Source of the DNA: Perilla frutescens | Taxonomy: Eukaryota > Streptophyta > Magnoliopsida > Lamiales > Lamiaceae | Assembly (NCBI GenBank): GCA_026008535.1 | Contig: BRKX01000006.1 | Location: 49,402,664-49,466,663 of the forward strand | Length of the DNA: 64,000 bases | Direction: 5' to 3' | Shown: positions 34,723 through 47,840 of the stretch, in pieces | Numbering within the stretch: the stretch's first letter is position 1 | Layout of the letters: each line of letters begins with the position of its first letter | Notes under the pieces: generated by a model | The model's input: the letters and a program-made list of their open reading frames with translations, nothing else | Database searches by the model: none | What the model was told of the DNA's origin: nothing | Program-made: the position numbers and the translations under genes

Positions 34723-37700
34723 ATGTCTGTGAAACAGACCTACCGCGTCTGCTTCTGCTTCCGGCGGAGGTTCCGCGTGGCGGCGGCGGAGGCCCCGGAC
34801 GACGTGAAGGCCATCTTCATCAAGTACTCGGCGGCGAACGGGTTCATGAGCGCGGAGCAGCTGCGGAGGTTCCTGGTGGAGGTGCAGAAGGAGGAGGATG
34901 CGACGTTGGAGGAGGCGCAGGCGCTGATGGACGGCATCAGCCGCCTGCATGAGCTCAAGCATTTGACCTTATTCCACAAGCGAGGCCTTAATCTCGAGGG
35001 CTTCTTTAAGTACTTGTTTGGCGATGCTAATCCCCCTCTCGATCCCAAACTCGGGGTAATTATGATATGTTTAATTTACAGTACCTACTACCTACACCTC
35101 AAAATAATGAAATATTCATCATTTCGTGTAGCATCTACAAGATGAGAAATCATGAAATAATGAAATAATGTTGCTGTGGTTGCTAATCATGTTATAGTGC
35201 ACATTTCTTGTTTCTATATGCATGAGAGTGACTATATTTGAGTTGAGGTGCCTCATTTGTCTTATTACCCCACTTAATGAGCTTTTTTTTTTTCTAAGTC
35301 GAGCCTTTACCCAGATTAGATCTTTGTTAGTCTTTGACACTCCTAGATAAACCATTGATGTAACAAATCTGAACTCTGAAGGTGACAGTGTTTTGATCAA
35401 GTCCTAATAGCCAAAAGCAATTCAAATATTCTTTGTTACTTTTTCTAGTCGGATTTTGTAAAATGGCCAATTTATTCATATATTTCTTAATTTAGCGAAA
35501 TAGGAAATTCTCATACTCCGTAAGATGAATTCGAACACACATATATACTTGGGTTGTAGAGCTAGCTTTAGCATAAATCGATGTTAATACCGAATGCATT
35601 TAATCTTTCTTAGCTTTGGCGATTGCTTTCATTTATGATGAAGCAAAAATGAATCTCTAGTAATTGTATTCTTCATGAGCACGACATAATTTTTCAATAT
35701 CGGTGCATATTTTCTTTTGATTTTGATGCAAGTTAATTGATTGCTTTAATTTCATTTCTTTGGTTTGAAATACTTGCTTATTATTCTCTCTCCTCACAAA
35801 CTGATCCCCATATCCATGTAAAAAGTAGATTAGTTTGATAGTCCTCTAACATTGTTTTGAGGCAAAGTAATCCAATAACAAATATGTGGAAAAAGAAACC
35901 GGATAATGTATGATATGGTTGAAAGTGAGTGCAAATCAATAAAAAATTATCTGCTTATTTTGGCAGCAAGCAAAACAAATACCAAAAAGTCTTGGAACAA
36001 GGTTCTATTTTCTTCTCATAACTTGGTTTAAAATCTGTTTCATTCTGCTGGTTAATCGGGTTTTGTCGTGCAAATGCTGCTTCAATTTGGCTACGACAAA
36101 TGTATTGTTGTGAATAAGAACTTCAAGATATCTTTCCTCAAATCATCCATTTTTTTGCTATTCAGGTTCACCATGATATGAATGCTCCACTATCTCATTA
36201 CTTCATATACACGGGCCACAATTCATATCTAACGGGGAATCAACTAAGTAGCGTATGCAGTGATGTGCCTATCATAAATGCTCTGAATAGAGGTGTGAGA
36301 GTTATTGAACTGGATATATGGCCTAATTCCAGAAAAGACAATGTTGAGGTTTTGCATGGGAGGTATGCTTTACGTATATTTCAATTTATTTTGATGTTGG
36401 ATGTTGAAAATTGAGTGTGTGTGATCATTGATGGTAGCAGAAGACTGCAAGTTCAATTTTTAAGTTAAGGGTGCTACTCAAATTTCAGCCAATCATTGAA
36501 ACTTTTCTCCATGATTAAGTTGTTGATGAAATGTGTAAACCTGTCAAGAATTTTCGTATTCAAATTGATCTGCCAATTACAAGTGACAAACGTGTTGAAG
36601 AGTTTGTATGCATTACAGTTGAAAAAAATATATTTATAGAACTTGGGACAAAGAGGAATGAGAAGTTAGTAAAATATTGGATCTGACCATCAATAGCATG
36701 AGCAAGAAGGATATAAGTTGATTTATTTAGACAAAAAATTAAGAATAATGGAGGAAATGCCTGTCTGGTAGCTTGAAATGATGAATATCAATTTGACAGA
36801 GGGTTTTCTTTCATTGGATTTTGGTGCATAGGACGCTAACAACTCCAGTTAAACTCATCAAATGTTTGAGGTCTATTAAGGAGCATGCTTTCATTGAATC
36901 TGAGTATCCTGTTGTGATTACACTCGAAGACCATCTAACTCCCGATCTTCAGGCTAAAACGGCTGAGGTTTGTCTACACGGTGTTTCTAAGGGTTCATTA
37001 GGCATTACCATTGCTTAATAATCAATTTCCTCATGCCTCATGAATCTAGATGATAACTAAAACATTTGGAGACATGCTGTTTTCACCTGGTCCCGAATGT
37101 TTGAGTGAGTTTCCCTCCCCAAAATCTCTAAAGAGACGGGTCATTATATCAACCAAGCCACCCAAAGAGTACTTGCAAGCTAAGGATGCTAAGGTACAAG
37201 AGAGTAGTAACTCAAAGAAGGGAAAGGATAAGACTAAAGAGGAACCTTGGGGAAATGAAATCACAAGTTTAAAATCCAAAATCAATGTAAATAAGGTTAG
37301 TCTATGTCATGAATTGCTTTTGAACACATTCACATTGTCTTCTATAGTTCTAAGCTACATCACGATATTTTCTCTTCTAGGTTGATGATTTAGATGAGGA
37401 GGCTGATGAAGATGATGAAGATGATTCTAAGTTAGAGCAAAGCACGGCGCCTGAGTATAGGCGTCTCATTGCAATTCATGCTGGAAAGGGGAAAGGCGGA
37501 ATGCAGGACTGGCTTCGTGTCGATCCTAACAAAGTCAGACGCCTTAGCTTGAGCGAGCAGGAGTTGGAAAAGGCTGTTATAACTCAGGCACATGATATTG
37601 TGAGGTAACTTTTGTCATGTCCTAGGCTAAGCAGTAAGCACGACTAAATTCCTTTTTAATTTTAAGAATCTATATAATTTTAGCAGGGCATACCTTGCAG

Positions 37701-39219
37701 ATTTCATCTGTGATTTCTCAAAAGTTGCTTAGCATGTAAACTGAAATAACTATGTATGCACTTGTTTATAAATGATCTTAATTTTTCATGTAATTATGCT
37801 GTAATTGCCAACTTGAGGAACTTTTGTTGCTGTACTTTACATTCTAAGGCTCCTCCTAGTTATTCATCACATTTGACTGCTGTAGATATGCCACCTAGCT
37901 AGTATATTTTTTGTCTTCGTTGGTGCTGTATTATACAATACATAAATCTTAAACATTCTCAAATTGCTTTGATTCAGATTTACACAGAGGAACTTACTAA
38001 GAGTGTACCCTAAAGGCATACGTTTTGACTCATCCAACTACAACCCCTTAATTGGATGGATGCATGGTGCTCAAATGGTCGCATTGAATATGCAAGTGAG
38101 TGCTTTTTTCCTTCACAACGTTTTAAGGATATTGTGACTCCTACTCAAATTGCAGCTTATGTAAATTTGTGTTTGAATGTAAATATTAGACAAAATCTAA
38201 AGGAAAAAAACAAATATCAATGTGAATTTTGCCATCACATACTTTCTGTGTTATGACTCTGGATTTGGTAGTTGAAAGTAAAAAAAGAGAGACGAAGAAT
38301 TAGGAACTATTTTTTATCTTGTTAATATTCTATGATTATAATTCTATATTTCAACTTACTGATCTTGTCTCTTGAATTTGAATTGGGATTCATTGTTTAA
38401 TTTGTCATTGGAAGTTCATGTGAGATAACATAACATATCATTTTTTCTGCAACAGGGTTATGGAAGATCACTTTGGTTGATGCACGGCATGTTCAGGGCT
38501 AATGGTGGTTGTGGATATGTTAAAAAACCCGATTTTTTGTTAAAAGCTGGAGAAGAGGTCTTTGATCCTAAAGCTACACTGCCTATAAAATTTATTTTAA
38601 GGGTAGGCTGAAAAGTCTGTGGCTTCCACGATCTTCTTCAAGGCCTCGTTTTTCTCAGTAAAACCGGCCTATATCTGCTTAAGCTTCGTCTAATCTTTTC
38701 ATGTCGCGTGCACTTGCTTCCTGCTACAGGTTACTGTGTATATGGGTGAAGGATGGTATTATGACTTCCACCATACATACTTTGATACTTATTCTCCTCC
38801 TGATTTTTATGCAAGGGTACGTAGTTATGTAGCCACATTTTTCTCTAATCAAAGCAAGGCATGTATATCTACGCATTTCTCATTACCAATGTTTGTAAAA
38901 AATGTGTGGTTTTGTATGATCTCAGGTGGGAATTGCTGGAGTTCCAGCTGATAATGTGATGAAGAAAACGAAAACTCTTGATGATAACTGGATACCTAAT
39001 TGGGATGAGGTGTTTGTGTTCCCATTAACAGTTCCTGAACTGGCTCTTCTTCGTGTTGAAGTTCACGAGCACGACACATCTGAGCAGGATGACTTTGCAG
39101 GACAAACATGCCTTCCTGTATCAGAGCTGAGACAAGGTATACGAGCCGTTCCCCTTCACACACGAAAGGGGGAGAGGTACAAGTCTGTGAAGCTGCTCAT
39201 GAGATTTGAGTTTGTTTGA
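34723..39219 (+). CDS. Phosphoinositide-specific phospholipase C, downstream tandem copy
   Basis: Nine exons: 34723-35055, 36166-36362, 36832-36967, 37050-37295, 37381-37604, 37978-38095, 38456-38602, 38730-38816, 38926-39219; all GT/AG and in phase; product 593 residues. Met at 34723 is preferred because MSVKQTYRVCFCFRRRF matches the typical plant PLC start; an in-frame ATG at 34699 would add eight residues. Reaction and location are as for a plasma-membrane PLC acting on phosphoinositides. The EF-hand-like region is 1-111, with X, linker, Y and C2 domains after it. Catalytic residues His129, Glu159, Asp161, His175 and Glu209 are all kept. The X-Y linker has a Lys-rich part followed by a strongly acidic EEADEDDEDD stretch. 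The C2 domain has WIPNWDEVF and HDTSEQDDFAGQ. Exons 2, 3, 6, 7, 8 and 9 have the same lengths as in the upstream copy. This copy resembles the classical PLC2 type more than the upstream one does. Confidence 0.95.
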
Positions 39220-40348
39220 TCTCGTAAATTGGTCTTTGTGAAGTTATGTTTGATGACAACACAATGCATAAACATGCAACTTTACTATATATAGGTGTCT
39301 GGGCTGAGACATCTATTGTAAATCAAATAACTTTGCTGTGTAAGTATGCTGATTGCCTAACTACAAAATGTTACACTTATTGTATATCTGCTAAACTTAT
39401 GTTCCAGTGCTATATTTGCATATTTTATTGACAAAGCAGATTTATCTCTTAAATTCAATTTCTCCAATCAATCTATCCAAAGTAGCAAAGGATTTTCTTC
39501 CCAATCTTGCCATTTCCCTTGCAGATTCAATCTACTCCTCTCTCTTTTCTCACCATTTTGTCTCCACCACTCTTCTGTGACAAATGTGTTTCATGTTATT
39601 CACTTGTTGGCAAATCATAGGTACCCCCTTCTAGACACTCTCAAGAGTCGAGTTCCATCCACACTGCTTTAGAAACAGCCAATTGGTGCATGGTGGCCTA
39701 AAATTTCCTAAGCTCACAAACACATTTGTAGTGGACTACAGGATTAGATTTGATTGGGCACATAGATATAAAGGCATAGAGGGGGAGGTCATAAGCATCT
39801 ATACCGTAAAATCGATTTTCGACGGAGTGAAAAAGACATAGTAGTAAAGTCTTGTGCTATGAATGCATAAGCAGGTAAAGAATACATGTGTTGAGCTACC
39901 AAGGAGGTAATAACCCCTAAAGAAGATAGAGCAAGGCCTAATTGAAAATGTCATTTGAACTCCAAATAGGATTCTTTTATTTAAATAAAATATCTAACAT
40001 TCATTCAATTCTTTGTTGATAGTTAAAATTTTCATTTTCCCCCTCATATACCTTTTTTTGGGTGAGAACAACTTTAATACACACATATAAGAGACTTTTT
40101 TTTCTCCTCTTTCCAAAGTATCAAATAATATATATTTTTAATTGTGAAAAAACTGGAGCAATTAAAATGTTTTCTTTGATTCTATATTGTTTTTAGATCT
40201 ACGATATTATTTGTTGGGCAGCCCATGTCAATCGTGTTTGGGCTGTTTTTAATGATTTGGTTGTAAACTAAAGAAAAATAAAAGTATGCATGACTTAAAT
40301 AGTAAAATTATAGCTCAAAGAGTTTCAATATACATGCATAAATTGTTT
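39220..40348. other. Intergenic DNA after the second PLC gene
   Basis: The first 250 bases probably form the PLC 3' UTR. No other gene or clear repeat was recognised. Confidence 0.5.
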
Positions 40349-40613
40349 TTTTTTATGTCGAGGGTAACCCGCAGCCGCTACCATGGTGCCACTGAGTAAA
40401 CCCCGCCCCTGCAAACCTACATAAGGGAGGTAAACCACACCTGACTTGCGCACTGAGTAAACCCCGCCTCTGTGTAATAGCCTGCAAACCTACACAAGGG
40501 AGGTAAACCACACGTGGCAAGTCAGGTATGATAGGCTCACACCTAGCGGTGTTGGTGGTGGATCGAACTTGAGACCTTTGGCCTTAAGAAACACCACTAC
40601 ACGAATCTTGGGA
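40349..40613 (-). mobile_element. tRNA-derived SINE with an internal duplication
   Basis: On the minus strand it begins near CGTGTAGTGGTG (degenerate box A), continues through GGCCAAAGGTCTCAAG and GTTCGATCC (box B) and ends in GGTTACCCTCGACAT plus an A-run. The plus-strand SINE at 57657-57877 is a close relative. Here the segment with CACTGAGTAAACCCCGCC and AGGGAGGTAAACCACAC occurs twice (about 40392-40450 and 40451-40527). SINEs are copied by Pol III and LINE enzymes. No clear target duplication was seen. Confidence 0.75.
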
Positions 40614-40638
40614 AATATACAAAGATATGCTATGAAGA

Positions 40639-40887
40639 TGTCCTCAACATGAATTTACAAAAGCACAACAAATATGTCATCTCTACGGAGGTTTCACTAT
40701 ATCTATCAAGATATTGATGGAAGCTTCTGTAGGAGGTTCTATGCTTGCAACAAATTCAATTGATGCTATGATAATTTTAGAAGAAATGGCGGCAAACACT
40801 TATCAATAGCCCATGGAGAAAAAATTGAGCAAAATAGTAGCAACAATGAAAGACTCAGTTACTCAGGAATTGACAACTCAAGTATAA
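40639..40887 (+). pseudogene. Retrotransposon Gag fragment
   Basis: One frame reads CPQHEFTKAQQICHLYGG, then LMEASVGGSMLATNSID and ILEEMAANTYQ, ending in a TAG where the family has Trp. This matches the part of plant gypsy Gag that reads 'C-P-x-H ... F-Y-x-G-L ... A-x-G-G ... E-x-M-A-x-N-x-Y-x-W'. No LTR could be tied to it. Confidence 0.6.
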
Positions 40888-41089
40888 TAAATAAAATATC
40901 ACTTGCGTGCTTTAACTAAAGCATGATGAGAGAAAACTATCTGGAGGGAGTCATTTTTTAAAATAAATATTATCAGCATCCCTATTGGGGATGAAGAATT
41001 ATTTGTAACCATCTTACGAGATTTCGAATAAATTTGGGTAGTCATTTAAACAATTTCCAGCCAATAAGAGATTTGTTGAAGATTAAGGA

Positions 41090-43349
41090 AGCCCAGAGCT
41101 GACAGAGAAATATGAGAAATTTACTATTGATGGGTTGCAACCATGGAAAAGGATAAAAAAATGGTAAAAAAATATGTATTTTTTTATCCATGAAGTGTTG
41201 GAACAAGTCAGGATCATTTGAATGTGTGCTGTTTGAATAAATACATTTTGATCAAAACAATCTCACATCCCATTGCATGCTTAAACCGAATCTAAATTTC
41301 ATGTGTAGTGGAAAACTGAGATTATCGGATTACCTTGCAATTGGAGAGACACCGTTGAAAAGATGTAGATATAAAATCTGCAGCTCCTCCATCTTCATGT
41401 TATCCACTCCATGATCTTCTGTTGTATGTTTAAACCTCGATCTAGACGTCGTACGAGCGATGATTCTCTAGACCTTGTAGAAGCTTGGAGATGAAGAACC
41501 CAACCCGACTGTGGCAAAAAATTCTATGGCTTTTGGAGAATCAAATTTCCAAAAATAATCATCTTGGTGGCTAGGATTTTTCGTCTCCCTTCATAAGGTA
41601 TATATAGGGGTATAACAGGGATCTAGAAGGAGAATTATGATTGGATCTCCAACAGGCCTTAAGTTCTCCATGTTCGGCCCGAACATAACTTAAGCCCATT
41701 AATATTAATTCAGACCACTAAATAATTCATATTTCACTACCATCCCCAATTCCATAATTACGAATATGGCTCCTTCGACTCAATTAATTTCTTATGTTTA
41801 AGATATCGAATGTCCATTAATTAAATTGAGTATACTGACAACTCAATTTAATTAATTATTTATCCATGAGCCGTACTACTCAACCTTTATTACATGTCGA
41901 ATTAAAAAAAATCCACTTACAAGATTTAACATGATAATACTTTTTGAGCTCCTTAGAGGACATCATCAACTCGGCGCAACGAGACATGATTTCCTTCTAT
42001 AGTAACCCATCGTATATAGAAATGACACTATCCAATCTATTGGACTTATTGATTCATTAATTAGAATCTTGCCCATTGATAAATCAAAATAATGTATATT
42101 AAATATACATGTCTACTATTATACAAGGATTAAGAATTATGAGTATCTGAAATTTATATTCTTATTTGTTGTCAGTCCATAAGAATTATCTCACTACGAT
42201 CCAGTTCATTATACTACAAAAGTGCACTAATATGATTCCTTAGCCAAGATAGACTAATTCTAAATCATACTACAATTATACCAATAGTTCGTCTAACTAC
42301 ATCTAGATTATGAACTCTTCTCATACTTTATAAGAAACTGATAATATGATCTTTTGTGTGCATTCCACACACCATATTATCTTCAATATTAAGTATAGGA
42401 CAATTTACATTATGTCTTATATAAAATAAATGCAAAATATTTGAACGTTATTCTCATTCCTAATTAAATAGAAATAATTATATACATAAAAGACATGCTT
42501 TTAGTATATAATCCCAACATGAAGGTAATACTCCATATTCTTCTCATAAAATGGCTGTCAAACAATCGCATGATTTGATGAACTTATTGCAACAAATTGA
42601 AACAATCATAGAGAAACAAACCTCAGAAATGGTTACAAAGAATCGTCTACACTTAAAGTTTCAATTGATGTTTTGAAATTATGTGGCAATTTTCTGGAGC
42701 TCAAGATGAACTAATAGAATCACATATTCATTGCAATTTTCTAGAAATTCTACAGCACACAACTTCATATAACGATGTAATAGCCTTCATTGTTTTAGAA
42801 AATGCTCCTCAAAATGTCATTTATACTTCTTTTAGAATTCAAAATGAGATTTTGGCGGTCTTTGCAAATAAAATTTAAAGATATATCACATAAGAAATTG
42901 GTGATGTAAAATATTATCTTCGTGCAGACGAATATCGAGATGAATAAAAAAGGGAACAAATGCCCATTATTTTAAGGTTCGTTGATAGTAAGGGATTTCT
43001 TCGAGAAATGTTTTTTTGATATAGTTCATGTAGAAGATACTAGAGCATTTGAAAAGAGAAATTCTGTGTGTCCTTTCTTGTAAATAATCTCATAGTTCAA
43101 AACATTCAAGAACAAGGATATGATGGTGCAAGTACTATGCAGGATGAGTGGAAAGGTTTAAAGACACTTTTTTTTAGTGAGTGTCCATATGCATATTTTG
43201 TTCATTACTTTGCTCATCGATTACATTTAGTACTAGTGGCAACAGCTCAAACGGGTACACATCTAGCAATTTTTTTCATATGTCAATCTTATTGTGAATA
43301 TAGTGGATTCTTTATCCAAACTATAGCGACCCGATTTCTTTATTTTTAA
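41090..43349 (+). pseudogene. Dead hAT gene of the DUF4371 (TTF/ZMYM1-like) type
   Basis: The left part (41090-41195) encodes ELTEKYEKFTIDGLQPWKRI. The right part (from 42520) encodes KMAVKQSHDLMNLLQQIE and KQTSEMVTKNRLHLK, then HCNFLEILQHTTSYND, VLENAPQNVIYTSF, the DUF4371 phrases REQMPIILRFVDSKGF, QEQGYDGAS and CPYAYFVHYFAHRLHLVLVA. This order is that of plant DUF4371 hAT transposases or domesticated relatives. Stops and frameshifts occur throughout, and the C-terminal dimerisation region is missing. The gene is split by the solo LTR 41196-42519. Confidence 0.82.
41196..42519. mobile_element. Solo LTR (1,324 bp) with perfect 5-bp target duplication
   Basis: It begins TGTTGGAAC and ends TCCCAACA, so the ends are an inverted TGTTGG/CCAACA pair. 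TGAAG lies on both sides (41191-41195 and 42520-42524). Joining the flanks restores the reading frame of the surrounding hAT gene. It has no coding capacity. It most likely arose by LTR-LTR recombination of a full element; Copia or gypsy origin is not determined. Confidence 0.9.
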
Positions 43350-44204
43350 ATTGTTACATTCTCTTCCTAAAAATATTTTATTCATATTTTTTTCCTATGT
43401 GTGATATTAATTGTTTAAGTCTAATAAATCGCGCTAAGTAAGTTTACATTGTGTTTTATAAAAAGGAGTACACATTTCAACTCTTAGAAGTAAAATAATT
43501 ATCTTAAAAAGAAAACGGAAATCTATCATATATTGGGAGAAAACTTTAACGATTTCGTACTTTAATTAATTTGTTTTTCCATCCTAACTATGTATGTTAA
43601 GTGTTTGAAATTATGTTATCTTAAAATAATTATTTTTCTTATTAATATAACACCTTATATATATATTCACTTACACTTAAAATGACAAATTTTGAATACA
43701 GAACTTATAAAATTCAACATTGATCTTTAAACCCAATTAATCATTGCTAATATAAGCAAAGATCTTTATCTTTATCTATTTAATAATAAAATCATTGCTG
43801 CAAATAGTTTTCCCGTCAAAAGTCATTATATTACTAATTTTGGAAACTAATTTTTTATTATTAATGCCAATAGATTTGAATTTTGGAGTAATTAAATAAT
43901 ATTTTATTATTAATTGTGAATAACTTAGTAAAAGCTTTACATGTATGTTTTGAAAACAAAACAAAATGTTGTATAGTGTAACTATTCATACATTTTATTC
44001 GTAATTCAAGCCAAAATTGATTTTCAAAATTTGGTTTAAATAATCATTTTTTCCTTTTTTATTGAACTTAATCTCAATGACCATAATAATAGATGTAGAA
44101 ATTTTTATAATTATCAATAGTTATAAATTAATTTTATTTTATTATGATAATTTTGTTAACTTTTTCATAATTATAATTTCTAAAAATAAAATTATATGTA
44201 TCTA
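43350..44204. other. AT-rich intergenic DNA
   Basis: No gene or defined repeat seen. Confidence 0.5.
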
Positions 44205-44238
44205 TCATATGTGCATCGCACGAAAAATATTCTAGTAC
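44205..44238 (+). other. Possible Helitron 3' terminus
   Basis: GTGCATCGCAC forms a short hairpin and is followed after about 12 bases by CTAG then T. Plant Helitrons end in a hairpin shortly before CTRR and insert before T. The corresponding 5' TC end was not identified. Confidence 0.3.
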
Positions 44239-44293
44239 AATATATTGTAAAAGAATGCACGCTCATTTAAGATTGGCGGTATTATCTGGGAAT

Positions 44294-44297
<4 letters not shown>

Positions 44298-44341
<44 letters not shown>
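44298..44341. repeat. (TC)n microsatellite
   Basis: About 22 uninterrupted TC units. Confidence 0.95.
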
Positions 44342-44344
<3 letters not shown>

Positions 44345-44559
44345 GTTAAGTCGGAAATTTTATTTCCTATTTGTTTGAAATTCGTAATTCATCATACGCT
44401 TCACTTATTATTACAATAAACTATGATACCAAAACGAAGAAGACGCCTAGTAACATAAGTATAGATCCATATATATGTATTTACGATTAATCTTAAAAAA
44501 GTTAAAAAAAAAGCTATTTTATTGGCAAATTCTTCTAGCTGGGTATTATATCACATGAA

Positions 44560-44725
44560 TATTTTTTAGTGTTAAAAGTGATACTTTTTAGTAATATGAG
44601 TGATTTTTTTTTTTCAATTTTAAAAAATATATAATAATAATTACAAAAATGTCACCACTTTTTTACCATTATTTTCTAGTAAAATAAATGTGATATTTTT
44701 CAGTATTAGAATTGATATTTTTTAA
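44560..44725. repeat. AT-rich dispersed repeat, family B copy 4
   Basis: Contains GTGATACTTTTTAGTAATA, ACAAAAATGTCACCAC and TAAAATAAATGTGATATTTT, in the same order as the other copies. Confidence 0.55.
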
Positions 44726-45824
44726 TATTAATTAGAAGTGTTAATTTTTCCGTATGATATAAATTACAGGGTCATTCGGAGCATGAGGCAATTGAGGCGG
44801 TTGCCTCAGGCCCCGAAAAATTAAACCGTCATATTTTAATATTTTATTATTGGATTAATTGATTTAAATATCACGAACTATACACGAATTCTATTTTTTA
44901 ACACAAACTTTAAAATGTTATATATACAACATAAACTTGCATTTTTTTGTAATTATAAACATGATTTTGAATTTCGGCCAATTAAAATTGACGTAGCACA
45001 CATATGTACAAGTGTAATGTACATGCATACACCTATAAATTTGTCTCTTCAATCTCTACTTAAAAAATTATTCAATCGATTAAGTATTTTGCACAATTTT
45101 TGTGTTTGTAATTGTACTCAATTTTGAACTGATGTTATAATTGGAAAAAAATATAAGTTCGTGTTGTAGAGGCAACATTTTAAAGTGCGTGTTAAAAACC
45201 AAAAATCATGTATAGTTCATAATATTTAAACCAATTAACCCTTTATTATTTGATGTGTGTGTGTGTGTAATTTTTAAAAAATGTTCAGTAGCTTAGTGGC
45301 AATGTACCATTTTTTTTATTGAAGTGGACATGGTCCGGTACTCATTAGTAGTGCAAAATCATTAATTCTATATTTTTTATGCTCCTTTTTGTATTTATTC
45401 TATTTTTTCAATCTTAATTTTTTTTCTATCTTTTATTGATTATTGCAATATATATTTTAGTTTTTATTGTAACAAAAATGACAATTGAAATACTAAATTT
45501 TATATAAAAAGGCCAACTCTTTTCCTGATGCATAAAAGAGTGCTTCTTAATTACATCTATAACATATTTTTTTTTTTGCTAATAAAAGGTATTTCTAAGT
45601 TAAAATTAATAAAAACATGCATAACATTTAAACAATGAATCATGTATGTCTATTTTGTCTGAGGCCCATATTATATTAGTACAACCAACTTATATACAAT
45701 TGGTGTATGTAAGCCCTGTCTATGTTAAAATAAAGAAGGAGTCTTGTGAGAGGCTGTTTTACATGTTAAAAGTTAAAATCTGCATCAAAACACAACTTGT
45801 GACATCTCACGATGAAGACGTTGT

Positions 45825-46030
45825 GTCTCCAATGGGGGAAGAATGTGACATCCCACATCAATAGGAGAATGAAAGTATGATAATTATATAAATGGATTTA
45901 ATGGACTCTCTAGCAACTTGGATTAACTATTTTAGCAATAGGAGGAACTATGTCAAGTAGTTGTTAGTTAGCGAAGCTGCTGTCATTTCATTGTTGGGCC
46001 CCATTCACCTGGGCCTTTTTGTTATACAAC
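45825..46030 (+). mobile_element. LTR remnant with a polypurine-like tract
   Basis: CAATGGGGGAAGAA at 45830-45843 is followed directly by TGTGACATCCCACATCAATA, a common form of plant LTR start. The sequence continues as LTR-like DNA to about 46030. No second LTR, coding part or duplication was found. Confidence 0.4.
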
Positions 46031-47802
46031 TAAATACTAATAAATTATAAATATGTCATTAAATTTGAGTTTGAATCCAGATTTTGACCCGTAATACGAA
46101 CCCATACCAATTTCTGTCCAAAATAAATAGTTTTACTGAAATATTTAGGATGGTTGATTGAAAAATAAAATAATGTAAAAACGAAAAAGAAAATATGTGA
46201 GGGGCACGCGCTGCAGAGAGCTTGGGAGGTATATGGGAGCAAAAAATATCTTAAGATATTTTTTGATAGAATACTGAAAAAGCGCAAATACGTTTCGGCT
46301 TTTTGGGCCACGGAGGCGATTTGCGACAACGACATCGTTTCGCTTCAAACTGAAGTTTTTCATGGAACCTCATTTTCAAAATTTCAATGCCAAAATGATT
46401 ATATATAAATTCATTACTAAACTAACATTATTACTCTGTTATTATTATTTACTGGTATTTCACCCGCGCGTTGCGCAGTGACTGCCGACCGGTATAACAC
46501 TATTTAGTCCACAATTGATATCACTATCTCATCTTATGAAGTTATGATTGAAATTTTTATTATAATTATTTATTTTGTATATAATATTTCTTTAATTGTA
46601 TTATAATTTTTTTGAACACGAAATTAGATGGGGATTGGGTCGATTTTATCTAATTAATAACAAAAACCAAATGTTGAGCCTTGAAAAAAATCCAAAAGAT
46701 GAGGGCATAATAAAAATAAAATTACTCATTCTGTCTTATATAGTCCTTGACTCCTTATTATTATTTTTGGGTGTCCCATTTATATAGTCTTATTACTATA
46801 AGTAGTATCAATTTTCATAGTAATGTATAAATACACCCTTATTAGATCTTGAAAATTATAAAAAAAAACGTAATTTTTTTCAAGTCATAAATCTTAAATA
46901 AGGGCAATATTGGAAGCTTAACTTTAATATCTTATTTTCATAAATATTTTTAATCTATGCATGAAGAGAAAATGAACTATATAATTGAAACGGATGAAGT
47001 ATTTAAAAAATTTGAAGGTTTGATGAAGATGAAAAAAATATAAATTATAAATTTTACTTTTTTTACATCTATATGTGTCTAACATTTTTTGGAAATTTAA
47101 TCATAATAGATGATTAGAAAAGATAACATGAACATACATACTATTGAATTTTTAAATTTAAGTCAAAGCACACTTATTTAAAAAAATAAAAAAAATAGAG
47201 AATTTGTGTTGCATGCCAATAGGTAATTAGGTATAGATATACCCTAATTTTAGCATTGATGGTGCATGCTTGGTTGTGTTATTGAAATAATAATTGCATT
47301 TGTTAATTGAATTAAAAATTACATTTACTCTAAAATATCAAACTAATCAACCATCACACCAAAATCATTATTACCATCTTATAAAAAAAATACTATTTCA
47401 TAGACTACAATGAAAATATTGAAATTGGAAATTCAAACTAAATACAAAAACTAAGCATCAATTTTTCTTTTTTTTATCTCTATTTTTTTCATTGGCTCTC
47501 ATGTGAAATGTGTTTCAATTCCTTGCTAGTATATACATGATAGAACACAATATATATTATGTGAAATACATACCATATGTATTATGTATAACTATAGATG
47601 TACTTATAATGCCAAATTGATAAATACAAAACAATAAATTTTCACTATACAATAAACTTTAGAATAATTACTATATATTTAAGAGTAAAATGAGTATATG
47701 ATTAAATTTTCAGAATGTTACTCAAAATGAATATATAGAGCATTTATTGTATATTATTTTGGTATTTGTTAAAGAATCTAATCATCCGCAAATACAAAAA
47801 TA

Positions 47803-47840
<38 letters not shown>

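Noticed and set aside
42681..43349. A functional gene for a DUF4371 protein
   Set aside because: Several stops and frameshifts and a 1.3-kb insertion make it a pseudogene.
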